Positions 9,570 through 17,413 of a stretch of 64,000 nt of DNA are shown piece after piece. Made by a program: the position numbers and the translations under genes. The DNA comes from Olegusella massiliensis (lineage in GTDB: Bacteria > Actinomycetota > Coriobacteriia > Coriobacteriales > Atopobiaceae), in assembly GCF_900078545.1 (NCBI RefSeq), contig NZ_FLLS01000002.1, positions 496,001 to 560,000 of the forward strand. The letters run 5' to 3'. Position 1 is the stretch's first letter. Every line of letters begins with the position of its first letter. Under the pieces are notes generated by a model that saw only the letters and a program-made list of their open reading frames with translations, was not told the origin of the DNA and searched no databases.

Positions 9570-9673
9570 GTTTCTTTTTTCTTCCTTTTCAAAAATATCC
9601 TAAAGCAGCTTTCTGCTAGATGCTAGAGCCTGCATGCTGCCGAAATGCATATGGGCACGAGAAAGGAGTCATC

Positions 9674-10531
9674 ATGAAGCATAAAGGAATGATCAGTCTG
9701 CTTTTGGGAACCCTGTTGCTCTGCTTTGTGCTAGTCGGCTGCGGTGGGAAAAACTCCTCTGCGGACGCTGCGAGCGCCTTCATTGGTACATGGGATTTAT
9801 ACGAGATTACCGGCGATGATGGCACCAGCCACGAAGACATCAAAAGCATGAACGAGTTTGGTCTTGAAACCTATCTTGAAATAGAAAAAGATGGAAAAGG
9901 CACCTTTAATGTCTTTGGGGAAGAAATTTCCCTTACCTGGAAGGCAAAAAATAGCACACAAATTGAAGTCACCATGGAGTACGACGGAGAAAAGCAAACT
10001 GAGCCTCTTACCCTCAAAGATGGCAAAGTGAGTTTTTCCGTAGAAGGTGAAAAGGCCATGGTCTTTGAAAAGGGCAAAAAGCATGACAGGTCAGACAAGC
10101 CTGCTTCTGGCTCAGAAAAAGGTGGAGCAGCTGCACCTGACAGCTCGAAGGGCGATGATGATGAGAAAAATGTCAAAGAAATCAATAGCGTAGTAGCTGA
10201 TGATGACACCGTAAAAATTGAAGCTATCAAGATGTATGACGATACCTTTGGCGATGCCATCATAGAGTTTAAGGTTACCAACAAAAGCGATAAAAACCTG
10301 GTGATTTCCTGCTCATATGGTAGTTGGTCAGTCGATGGAAAGATGGTTGATCCATCCATGTATGAAAACATTAAAGCAGGCACCTATACCGATGCAGCCC
10401 TTTATTTCACCAAAGATAATCTAGGCGGAGGCACCGAAAAGCTCGTCAATATCGATGGTAAGTTTGAGGTTACCGATGATGACTACAACACCGTTGGTAC
10501 CTATGAGTTTAAGTACGAACAGAAGGGTTAA
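9674..10531 (+). CDS. Secreted lipoprotein of unknown function
   Basis: 285 residues. A lipoprotein signal peptide ends at the lipobox LVGC (Cys about residue 21), so the mature protein is lipid-anchored outside the cell. Two beta-rich parts are separated by a Ser/Gly/Asp linker (about residues 138-165). The first ends in a lipocalin-like strand pattern (GTWDLYEI ... ISLTWKAKN). The second, with TFGDAIIEFKVTNKSDKNL, resembles the Ig-like DUF4352/DUF5067 type of extracellular domain. ATG 9674 follows AAAGGAG; upstream in-frame codons lack a ribosome site. A strong terminator follows. Confidence 0.75.
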   Translation: MKHKGMISLLLGTLLLCFVLVGCGGKNSSADAASAFIGTWDLYEITGDDGTSHEDIKSMNEFGLETYLEIEKDGKGTFNVFGEEISLTWKAKNSTQIEVTMEYDGEKQTEPLTLKDGKVSFSVEGEKAMVFEKGKKHDRSDKPASGSEKGGAAAPDSSKGDDDEKNVKEINSVVADDDTVKIEAIKMYDDTFGDAIIEFKVTNKSDKNLVISCSYGSWSVDGKMVDPSMYENIKAGTYTDAALYFTKDNLGGGTEKLVNIDGKFEVTDDDYNTVGTYEFKYEQKG

Positions 10532-10559
10532 TTAACGGGCCATTTTGCCCTATAGTTGC

Positions 10560-10604
10560 GCGGCGCACATCAGACTCGGTTTTTGGATGTGCGCCGCACT
10601 TTTT
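10560..10604 (+). terminator. Rho-independent terminator after the lipoprotein gene
   Basis: GCGGCGCACATC (10560-10571) and GATGTGCGCCGC (10586-10597) form a perfect 12-bp GC-rich stem with a 14-base loop, followed by ACTTTTTG. The lipoprotein gene therefore appears monocistronic. Confidence 0.9.
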
Positions 10605-10733
10605 GTTCAGCAAGCCGCCTTTTGTTTTGCTTGACTCGCTGCCAGTTCGCCGACACGTTGCTACTCCAGCTAGCGCGAGCGCTTTGTGAAGGTCATACTA
10701 AAGAAGATTTACGAGCACGTAAAAGGAGTTTGC

Positions 10734-12170
10734 ATGCCTAACGAGACTGTCAACTACCATTGCCCTGCATGTGGCGGGTCAATGCGCTACGACGGCGAGC
10801 TTGCCAAACTCCGTTGCGATTTTTGCGACTCAACTTTTACCGTGGCACAAATCGAAGCACTTTATGCGCAACAACAACAACGGGCAGACTCTGCTGCAGA
10901 AGCTACCAATGAACAAGCTGCAGCGGGCACACTCAGTGATTACGAAGTTGCAGGTAGGGTTGCTGGTGAAGGCAAACGCACGGTAGCCGAATCCCTTGCA
11001 GATGCGCGCGAAGTTTCGGCACACGAAGTTGACCCTATCAAGGCCTTTCTTGATCGTGCAAGCTGGAACGAGAGTGAACGAGCAGGGCTGAGAACCTATA
11101 CCTGCTCATCTTGTGGTGCAGCCCTCACGGTTGATGCAAGCCAAGCTGTGGCAGAGTGCCCGTATTGCGGAAGCAGTGCGGTAGTGCCTGGAGCGCTGAC
11201 CGCTGGTGCAAAACCCGAGATGGTCATTCCCTTTAGAGTGAAACATGACGATGCTCAGGCAGCTTTAGCAAGCTACTACAAGGGAAAGAAATTCTTACCT
11301 AAAGCTTTTGCTTCAAATAACCGCATCGCACATATTCAGGGTGTCTACGTTCCCTTTTGGCTGTATGACTCCCACGCTTCGGGGCGCGCAAGCTTTGAGG
11401 CTACCAATACTCACAGCTATATCTCGGGAGATTATCGCGTTACTAAAACTGATGTATACGATGTGAGACGCGCAGGTAGTCTGGCGTTTTCACGAGTACC
11501 CGCCGATAGTTCCTCAAAGATGCCAAATGCGCATATGGACGCTATCGAACCTTTTGATTACGGCGAGCTGACAGACTTCTCAACGGCATATCTCACAGGA
11601 TATTTGGCCGAACGCTATGACATTGAGGCAACTGAGTGTCGGCCCCACGTAGAGCAGCGTATGAAGCACTCCATGCTCGATTCGCTGCAATCAACGGTCA
11701 CAGGCTATGGCAGTGTATGTCTTAAATCTGGTGAAGCACAGGTGAGTTGGAAAGACTTGCACTACGCTCTGCTTCCCGTGTGGCTGCTCCATACACAATG
11801 GCAAGGGGATGACTACCTTTTTGCCATGAACGGCCAAACAGGGCGCTTTATCGGAAATCTACCAGTAGATAAGTTCAAAGTTGCCCTCTGGTTTGTTGGC
11901 ATATTCTTGCTCGCGGCGGCAGCTATATGGGCTATCTGTATATTTTTGCTCGATATGGCTGACGACAGCCTGCTATGGCCAGCGGTTATAGGTGTTGGCG
12001 CAGCTATTGCAGCGGGAATCTGCTGGATGTTTTATGCCGAAATGAAAACCGCGCATGAGCGAAGTGAAGCTGCTGAGTATATCTCGACTCCTCTAGAGCT
12101 CAGCGAGAAGTCGGATCGCTATGTCACCACCCGTGTCACACGTACGCACATTGAACGTTCCAATAATTAG
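10734..12170 (+). CDS. TFIIB-type zinc-ribbon membrane protein (YdjG-like)
   Basis: 478 residues. The N-terminus has a zinc ribbon CPACGGSM ... CDFC, and a second follows near residue 125 (CSSCGAAL ... CPYCGS). A large soluble middle domain ends in two membrane segments (about residues 383-435) and a short cytoplasmic tail. This layout matches Bacillus YdjG and its relatives, often mis-annotated as helicase or PriA because of the ribbon. In Bacillus these sit beside the SPFH protein YdjI and help place it on the membrane; the same neighbour is found here. ATG 10734 has AAAAGGAG upstream. Confidence 0.75.
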   Translation: MPNETVNYHCPACGGSMRYDGELAKLRCDFCDSTFTVAQIEALYAQQQQRADSAAEATNEQAAAGTLSDYEVAGRVAGEGKRTVAESLADAREVSAHEVDPIKAFLDRASWNESERAGLRTYTCSSCGAALTVDASQAVAECPYCGSSAVVPGALTAGAKPEMVIPFRVKHDDAQAALASYYKGKKFLPKAFASNNRIAHIQGVYVPFWLYDSHASGRASFEATNTHSYISGDYRVTKTDVYDVRRAGSLAFSRVPADSSSKMPNAHMDAIEPFDYGELTDFSTAYLTGYLAERYDIEATECRPHVEQRMKHSMLDSLQSTVTGYGSVCLKSGEAQVSWKDLHYALLPVWLLHTQWQGDDYLFAMNGQTGRFIGNLPVDKFKVALWFVGIFLLAAAAIWAICIFLLDMADDSLLWPAVIGVGAAIAAGICWMFYAEMKTAHERSEAAEYISTPLELSEKSDRYVTTRVTRTHIERSNN

Positions 12171-12327
12171 CGTATGACACAAATGGCAGTAAGCTGGGTA
12201 TGCTAAAGGTGTTCCTCATACCCAAAAAACGATGGAAGGACAAGCACCAAACCGCAAGGTCGGGTACTTGGAATGTAAGGGAATCCGAAGCGCTACGGAC
12301 GACGACGGATTAGCGAAAGGGGCCACA

Positions 12328-13575
12328 ATGGGTCTAATTAAGGCAGCAGTAGGAGCAGCGGGCGGCGTCTTAGCTGACAGCTGGAAAGAAATGATTTACT
12401 GCGATTCTTTGCCCGAGAATGTACTTGCCGTCAAGGGTCAAAAACGCACGAGCGGACGTAGCTCTAATGTTCACGGTGAGGAAAACATCATCACCAATGG
12501 CTCACGTATCATCGTTAACGATGGCCAGGCAATGATTATCGTAGACCAGGGAGCTATCGTTGATTTTTGCGGCGATCCTGGCGAGTATACCTACGATCAA
12601 TCCAGCGAGCCGTCCTTCTTCTCTGGTGACCTTGGTGAAAACATCACAAAGATGTTTGAGCAAATCGGCGGACGCTTTGCCTTTGGCGGCGATACTGGCC
12701 ATGACCAGCGTGTGTACTATTTCAACACCAAAGAGATTATTGGCAACAAGTATGGAACCGCATCACCTGTCCCCTTCCGTGTGGTTGACAATAATATCGG
12801 TCTTGATGTTGATATTTCCGTTCGCTGCAATGGTCTGTATAGCTACAAAATTACCAACCCCCTGCTTTTTTATAAGAATGTCTGCGGCAATGTTGAGCAG
12901 CCCTATACGCGCGACCACTTAGATGCACAGCTCAAAAGCGAGCTGCTAACAGCCCTACAGCCTGCCTTTGCAAAGATTTCTGGCATGGGCATCCGCTATA
13001 GCGCAGTTCCTGCACACACCCTCGAACTTGCCGAAGCTCTCAACGAGCAATTAAGTAGCAAGTGGCGCGATTTGCGCGGTATTGAAATTGCAGAGTTTGG
13101 CGTTAATTCAATTTCTGCTTCACCTGAAGACGAGCAGATGATTAAGGATCTGCAGAAGTCTGCTACGATGCGCGATCCTAGTATGCGTGCCGCTGCCTTG
13201 GCGGGTGCTCAGGCCGATGCAATGCGTGCTGCTGCCAGCAATACAGCAGGTGCTATGACCGGCTTTATGGGTATGAATATGGCAGGGATGACTGGTATGG
13301 GTGCTCAGCAAACCTACGCTCAGGCTCCTGGTCAAACGCCAGCAAATCAGTACCAGACCGCAGCAGGCGGTGGCTTTGCGGCACCGACACCCGCACCTAC
13401 AGAGGCACCCGCTGGTAGCTGGACCTGCAGCAACTGTGGTGCTAGCAACACAGGTAAATTCTGTGCTGAATGCGGCACACCCAAACCTGCAGCCTCTGGC
13501 AAGTGGACTTGCCCCAAATGCGGCGCTGCCAACACAGGTAAGTTCTGCTCTGAGTGTGGAAGCCCACGCGCGTAG
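12328..13575 (+). CDS. SPFH-domain protein with C-terminal double zinc ribbon (YdjI-like)
   Basis: 415 residues. The N-terminal two thirds is an SPFH/'virion core protein'-type domain (MGLIKAAVGAAGGVLADSW start, then the IIVNDGQAMIIVDQG strand pair). A Met/Gly/Ala-rich, low-complexity stretch follows (about residues 280-350). Two near-identical zinc ribbons end the protein (WTCSNCGASNTGKFCAECG and WTCPKCGAANTGKFCSECG). It likely oligomerises on the inner membrane face together with the upstream zinc-ribbon membrane protein. ATG 12328 is chosen because AAAGGGG precedes it. A terminator follows at 13691. Confidence 0.8.
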   Translation: MGLIKAAVGAAGGVLADSWKEMIYCDSLPENVLAVKGQKRTSGRSSNVHGEENIITNGSRIIVNDGQAMIIVDQGAIVDFCGDPGEYTYDQSSEPSFFSGDLGENITKMFEQIGGRFAFGGDTGHDQRVYYFNTKEIIGNKYGTASPVPFRVVDNNIGLDVDISVRCNGLYSYKITNPLLFYKNVCGNVEQPYTRDHLDAQLKSELLTALQPAFAKISGMGIRYSAVPAHTLELAEALNEQLSSKWRDLRGIEIAEFGVNSISASPEDEQMIKDLQKSATMRDPSMRAAALAGAQADAMRAAASNTAGAMTGFMGMNMAGMTGMGAQQTYAQAPGQTPANQYQTAAGGGFAAPTPAPTEAPAGSWTCSNCGASNTGKFCAECGTPKPAASGKWTCPKCGAANTGKFCSECGSPRA

Positions 13576-13690
13576 TTAAGCAAAACAGCTGCGGCTTTAC
13601 CGCTGTGTTCACGCATTGCTGCATATCCGCGCGATATCTCGTACTCGTAGTAACGCTCTGCATCCGCGCAGCGTTCTGTATTTATCCAAT

Positions 13691-13728
13691 GCCCCGACCT
13701 GCGATACCTCGCTCGTCGGGGCTTTTTG
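13691..13728 (+). terminator. Rho-independent terminator after the SPFH gene
   Basis: GCCCCGAC (13691-13698) pairs with GTCGGGGC (13715-13722), an 8-bp perfect stem with a 16-base loop, followed directly by TTTTT. It separates the SPFH gene from the riboswitch operon. Confidence 0.9.
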
Positions 13729-13792
13729 TGCTCATAAATATGGCTTCGTTCACACGCACAAAAGCTGTACAAAACGGGTATAGTCAATTTGT

Positions 13793-13920
13793 CAGTTTCA
13801 GGGCGGGGTGAGATTCCCCACTGGCGGTGACGGGACCTATGTCCCCCAGTCCGCAAGCTGCATTGCAGCAGACCTGGTGTAAATCCGGGACCAACGGTAC
13901 AGTCCGGATGGAAGAAACGG
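13793..13920 (+). promoter_or_regulatory. FMN riboswitch (RFN element)
   Basis: The conserved RFN blocks are present in order: AGGGCGGGGTGAGATTCCCC, ACTGGCGGTGA, CCCCCAGTCCGC, GACCTGGTGTAAATCCGGGA, CCAACGGTACAGTCCGGATG. The closing stem P1 can form between CAGTTTC (13793-13799) and GAAACGG (13914-13920), with one mismatch. The 3' strand of P1 runs into the Shine-Dalgarno sequence ACGGAG of the next gene (13917-13922). I infer translational control: FMN binding stabilises P1 and hides the ribosome site. It heads the riboflavin transporter operon. Confidence 0.95.
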
Positions 13921-13927
13921 AGCCATT

Positions 13928-14521
13928 ATGGCAACTTTTTCCTCGCAGCATTTATCTGCAAATCGTCACGATACACACTCAACAACTACCCAAGGCGGAT
14001 CGTGGTCAACCAAACGCATCGCTACGTTAGCCATCCTTTGCGCAGTTGCCCTTGTAACCAGCTTCATTGAAATCCACATTTTTCCGCCCGCGCCTTGGCT
14101 GAGCTTTGACCCCTCTGGCATAGTAGTACTCGTTGCAGGCTTTGCTTTTGGACCAGGCACTGGCGTTCTTGTTGCGGTGCTATGCTGGCTTGTTCACTTG
14201 CTTTTTGCCTTTGACCCCTACGGTGTTCTCATGGCAATTATTTCGTTAGTATCGCTTGTTGCACCAGCATCGGCAATCTATTGGCACAAGCTCAATATGC
14301 GTGGCGCAATCACCGGCATGATTGTTGGCAGCATCTGCTCTATCGTTGTGTGCATTTTGGCAAACCTCGTCATCACGCCACTTTACACACCCATTGCTCT
14401 AGCTGATGTTATCGCAATGATTCTGCCTATCTTGCTGCCTTTTAATCTGCTCAAAGTAGTTTTGATTTCCGTCATTACAGCTCTTATATACAAGCCTATT
14501 TCCCAAACAATCGCGGGTTAG
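13928..14521 (+). CDS. ribU: Riboflavin ECF transporter substrate-binding subunit RibU
   Basis: 197 residues. After a polar N-terminus of about 32 residues there are five to six membrane segments, the fold of ECF S-components. The motif pattern (IFPPAPWLSFDPSGIVVLVAG, then GPGTGVLVAVLCWLVHLLF) fits RibU, which binds riboflavin outside the cell. The FMN riboswitch directly upstream supports this specificity. Its ribosome site ACGGAG overlaps the riboswitch end. It heads an operon with the fused ATPase and EcfT. Confidence 0.92.
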   Translation: MATFSSQHLSANRHDTHSTTTQGGSWSTKRIATLAILCAVALVTSFIEIHIFPPAPWLSFDPSGIVVLVAGFAFGPGTGVLVAVLCWLVHLLFAFDPYGVLMAIISLVSLVAPASAIYWHKLNMRGAITGMIVGSICSIVVCILANLVITPLYTPIALADVIAMILPILLPFNLLKVVLISVITALIYKPISQTIAG

Positions 14522-14530
14522 CGAGCTGTC

Positions 14531-16369
14531 GTGGTCAAAGCTTTTACCAGCAGCAACACCCCTGACAAGCAAAACGCACAAGTAGACACCCTGCTTGCTG
14601 CGCACCATGTCAGCCTCATTTATGATGACGCTCACAACAAAAGCACCTACGCTCTAGACGATATTTCAGTCGAGCTGCGAGCGGGTGAGCGCCTGTGCAT
14701 TTTGGGTGCAAATGGCTCGGGCAAGTCGACTTTGGCATCAGTACTGTGTGGTTTGCTGGCGCCTGACTCAGGTGATGTATGCCTCTTGGGCGAGCAGGTC
14801 TGCCAAGACGGAAAGATTGATTTGGAAGCCTATCGCCGAGCACGCCGTGGCATTGGTCTGGTATTCCAAAATCCTGGCGATCAGATTGTAACGAGCGTTG
14901 TGGAGGAAGATGTTGCCTTTGGTCCTGAAAATCTTGGTGTACCCAGCAGCAAAATTGCCACTCGTGTAGGGCGAGAACTACATCGTGTTGCTCTTGATGC
15001 CTATGCCCATGCAGACCCGCGCCGTCTTTCGGGGGGCCAACAGCAACGCGTTGCCATTGCTGGTGCGCTTGCAATGGAACCACAAGCAATCGTCTTTGAC
15101 GAACCAGGGGCGCTTTTAGATGTACGCGGGCGTCGCTCAATTTTGCATGTCATGGACCGCTTGCGCGCTGCGGGAGTTGCAGTTGCTCACATCACTCACT
15201 ACATGGAAGAAGCTCTCAGCGCTGACCGTGTGATCGTACTTGACCACGGCAAAATTGCGCTGGAAGGTAGTCCTGCTGAGATTTTTTCTCAGAAAAACGA
15301 TCTCTCTACACTAGGCCTTGAATGGCCTTTTGCAGCTCGTCTTGCACGCGCACTACGCGAGCGCGGGCTGCCGATTCCTTGGGTCTCTACAGACAAAGAA
15401 CTGCTCGCAGAGCTTGGTAAGTTAGAAGCCATATCAGCAGCAGCTCCCGCTAAAAACAGTACAAAAGTCCCCAGCACTGCTGCCGTTCTCGCAACAGAGC
15501 GGCTGGGGTTTTCTTATACTCCAGAGCGCAAAGCGTTAGAAAATATCACTCTTTCAATTCCTGCAGGAAGTCGGGTTTCTATCGTAGGTCAAACTGGTTC
15601 AGGTAAATCCACACTGCTTCGTTTGCTTTGTGCCCTGGAACTACCTGATGAAGGCAGGGTGCTCATCGATGGACACGATAGTACACATGGAGGCCACAGT
15701 CGTCGAGGACGTGCATGGCGCGCAAAGCTCAGGTCACACGTCGGCTATGTTATGCAGCGCCCCGAGCGTCAACTGTTTGCCAATACCGTTGAAGAAGATA
15801 TAGCTTTTGGCCCTTCAAACCAAGGGCTTTCCGTGCAAGAAGTACAAAAGCGGGTGGAGGAAGCAATCAAGATTTGTGGGCTACAAGACAAGCGCACTGC
15901 TTCTCCTTTTGAGCTTTCGGGAGGCCAGCAGCGTCTCTGTGCGATTGCTGGTGTACTTGCTATAAAACCCGAGGTGCTGGTGCTTGATGAACCAACGGCG
16001 GGGCTTGACCCACAGGGGCGCCAAGAGTTATACCGCCTGCTTTCACGGCTCAATGCTCAAGGAGTGACCATCGTGCAGGTCACACATTCAATGAATGACG
16101 CTGCTACCTCCCAAATTGTCTATGTACTTAATCAATCACAGCTACTTGCCACAGGTAGTCCTCAGGAGATTTTTTGTCGAGCACATCAACAAAAACTAAG
16201 GTCTTGTGGACTCGGCTTACCTTTGGCTTTGCAGTGGGCAATCAAATGCGAAGAAGTGGGATATACCCAAGCGGACGAGTTGGGTCAGCCGCTTACCATC
16301 GATGAGCTGGCAGATAGCCTCGCTTCAAAGTTTGTTGCAAAGGAGGCGCATAATGGCCGTCAAAATTAG
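14531..16369 (+). CDS. Fused double ATPase of ECF transporter (EcfA1-EcfA2)
   Basis: 612 residues with two complete ABC ATPase domains in one chain. Domain 1 (about 20-250): Walker A GANGSGKST, signature LSGGQQQR, Walker B IVFDEPGALLD. Domain 2 (about 315-545): Walker A GQTGSGKST, signature LSGGQQR, Walker B VLVLDEPTAGLD. In the first domain PGALLD replaces the usual PTAGLD, as in the divergent EcfA1 half of other systems. The enzyme powers vitamin uptake by ATP hydrolysis. The start is GTG 14531, 9 bases after the ribU stop, with only a weak ribosome site, so coupling is likely. The end overlaps ecfT. Confidence 0.92.
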   Translation: MVKAFTSSNTPDKQNAQVDTLLAAHHVSLIYDDAHNKSTYALDDISVELRAGERLCILGANGSGKSTLASVLCGLLAPDSGDVCLLGEQVCQDGKIDLEAYRRARRGIGLVFQNPGDQIVTSVVEEDVAFGPENLGVPSSKIATRVGRELHRVALDAYAHADPRRLSGGQQQRVAIAGALAMEPQAIVFDEPGALLDVRGRRSILHVMDRLRAAGVAVAHITHYMEEALSADRVIVLDHGKIALEGSPAEIFSQKNDLSTLGLEWPFAARLARALRERGLPIPWVSTDKELLAELGKLEAISAAAPAKNSTKVPSTAAVLATERLGFSYTPERKALENITLSIPAGSRVSIVGQTGSGKSTLLRLLCALELPDEGRVLIDGHDSTHGGHSRRGRAWRAKLRSHVGYVMQRPERQLFANTVEEDIAFGPSNQGLSVQEVQKRVEEAIKICGLQDKRTASPFELSGGQQRLCAIAGVLAIKPEVLVLDEPTAGLDPQGRQELYRLLSRLNAQGVTIVQVTHSMNDAATSQIVYVLNQSQLLATGSPQEIFCRAHQQKLRSCGLGLPLALQWAIKCEEVGYTQADELGQPLTIDELADSLASKFVAKEAHNGRQN

Positions 16370-17147
16370 TCTTGGACAATACATCTCGGGCGATTCTTGG
16401 CTGCATCATCTCGACCCCCGATCCAAACTTTGCTGTGGGCTTATCTTTGTAATTGCCGCCTTTACGGTATTTACTTTGGAGCAGCTGTTACTTGCACTGA
16501 TAGCTACCACAACCATTCTCACAAGCAGCAAAATCTCCCCCCGAGCAATATTTCGCTCAATTCGCCCCGCACTTGCTCTGCTTGCCATCTTGGGGCTTTT
16601 TAATCTCTTTTTCATCAAAACGGGTACGGTATTATTCACGTTGGGAAGCGTTCACATCACCAGCCAAGGTCTTTGGGCAGCTATTCTCTATCCCACCCGC
16701 TTTGCTATTGCGCTGGTTGTTGGCTCGCTGACAACATGTACTACTACCCCCACCGCTATCGCAGATGCCTTTGATTCCTTGTTATCACCCCTGTCGCGCA
16801 TAGGTCTTCCGGGGCACGAAATTGCGATGGTCCTTGCACTGATGCTGCGCTTTATTCCCACACTTGTTGATGATGTACAAACTATTTCCGAAGCCCAAGA
16901 ATCTCGCGGAGCTGCACTTTCTTCGGGAAAGCTAGGACTGCGTATACAGGCTCTGACCGCTCTTTTAGTCGCTGTTTTTGCAAGTGCTCTTCGTCATGCC
17001 AACAATCTCTCTCGCGCACTGGATGCTCGCTGTTATGAGGGAAACGCGAAGCGCACTCATCTACACCCTCTCAGATTCCAGCATCGTGACCTCATCTGCG
17101 CAATTTTGACCTGCTCATTTGTAGTAGCCCTTATCTGCCTTGCCTAA
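16353..17147 (+). CDS. ecfT: ECF transporter transmembrane subunit EcfT
   Basis: 264 residues with about five membrane segments. ECF T-components connect the ATPases to the S-component. The near-C-terminal coupling motif ARG-like segment EAQESRGAALSSGK, and later SRALDARCYEG, match the two Ala-Arg-Gly-type coupling helices. ATG 16353 is preceded by AAAGGAGG and overlaps the ATPase gene by 17 bases, showing tight coupling. An open frame begins earlier but without a ribosome site. It ends the ribU operon. Confidence 0.9.
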   Translation: MAVKISLGQYISGDSWLHHLDPRSKLCCGLIFVIAAFTVFTLEQLLLALIATTTILTSSKISPRAIFRSIRPALALLAILGLFNLFFIKTGTVLFTLGSVHITSQGLWAAILYPTRFAIALVVGSLTTCTTTPTAIADAFDSLLSPLSRIGLPGHEIAMVLALMLRFIPTLVDDVQTISEAQESRGAALSSGKLGLRIQALTALLVAVFASALRHANNLSRALDARCYEGNAKRTHLHPLRFQHRDLICAILTCSFVVALICLA

Positions 17148-17214
17148 ATTGCCCAGCCTTATTTTTTGAAACCCATACCTGCCAAACTTGCCCTGCTTTT
17201 GCCGCATCAAATCT

Positions 17215-17235
17215 GTTGCAACCTCAGGTTGCAAC
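17215..17235. repeat. 21-bp palindrome, copy 1
   Basis: GTTGCAACCT-C-AGGTTGCAAC is a perfect 10-bp inverted repeat around one central base. It lies 68 bases after ecfT, between convergent genes. Copy 2 at 17298 is its exact reverse complement. No T-run follows on either strand, so a simple terminator is unlikely. The rest of 17148-17413 holds no gene. Confidence 0.8.
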
Positions 17236-17294
17236 ACCAGCACATATAGCTGCAGAAATACTATATATACGCAGGTTGAACGCTTACACAAATA

Positions 17295-17321
17295 GACGTT
17301 GCAACCTGAGGTTGCAACGTC
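17295..17321. repeat. 21-bp palindrome, copy 2 (extended to 27 bp)
   Basis: GTTGCAACCT-G-AGGTTGCAAC (17298-17318) with extra flanking GAC/GTC gives 13-bp arms. It is the exact reverse complement of copy 1, 62 bases away, so the pair could also fold into one large hairpin. This is the layout of REP-type pairs or of a double operator. Confidence 0.8.
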
Positions 17322-17413
17322 TGGAGATACTACAAAGCAAAACCTAAAAGCAAGTAGTCCTTATTGAGGCTTGAAAAGGCCAAGTAACTCCTGTCACCAA
17401 CAGCTCTCATCAC

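Noticed and set aside
12191-12223. GGGTATG ... CATACCC hairpin before the SPFH gene
   Set aside because: Stem of 7 bp followed by A's rather than T's; possibly a leader hairpin but nothing more can be supported.
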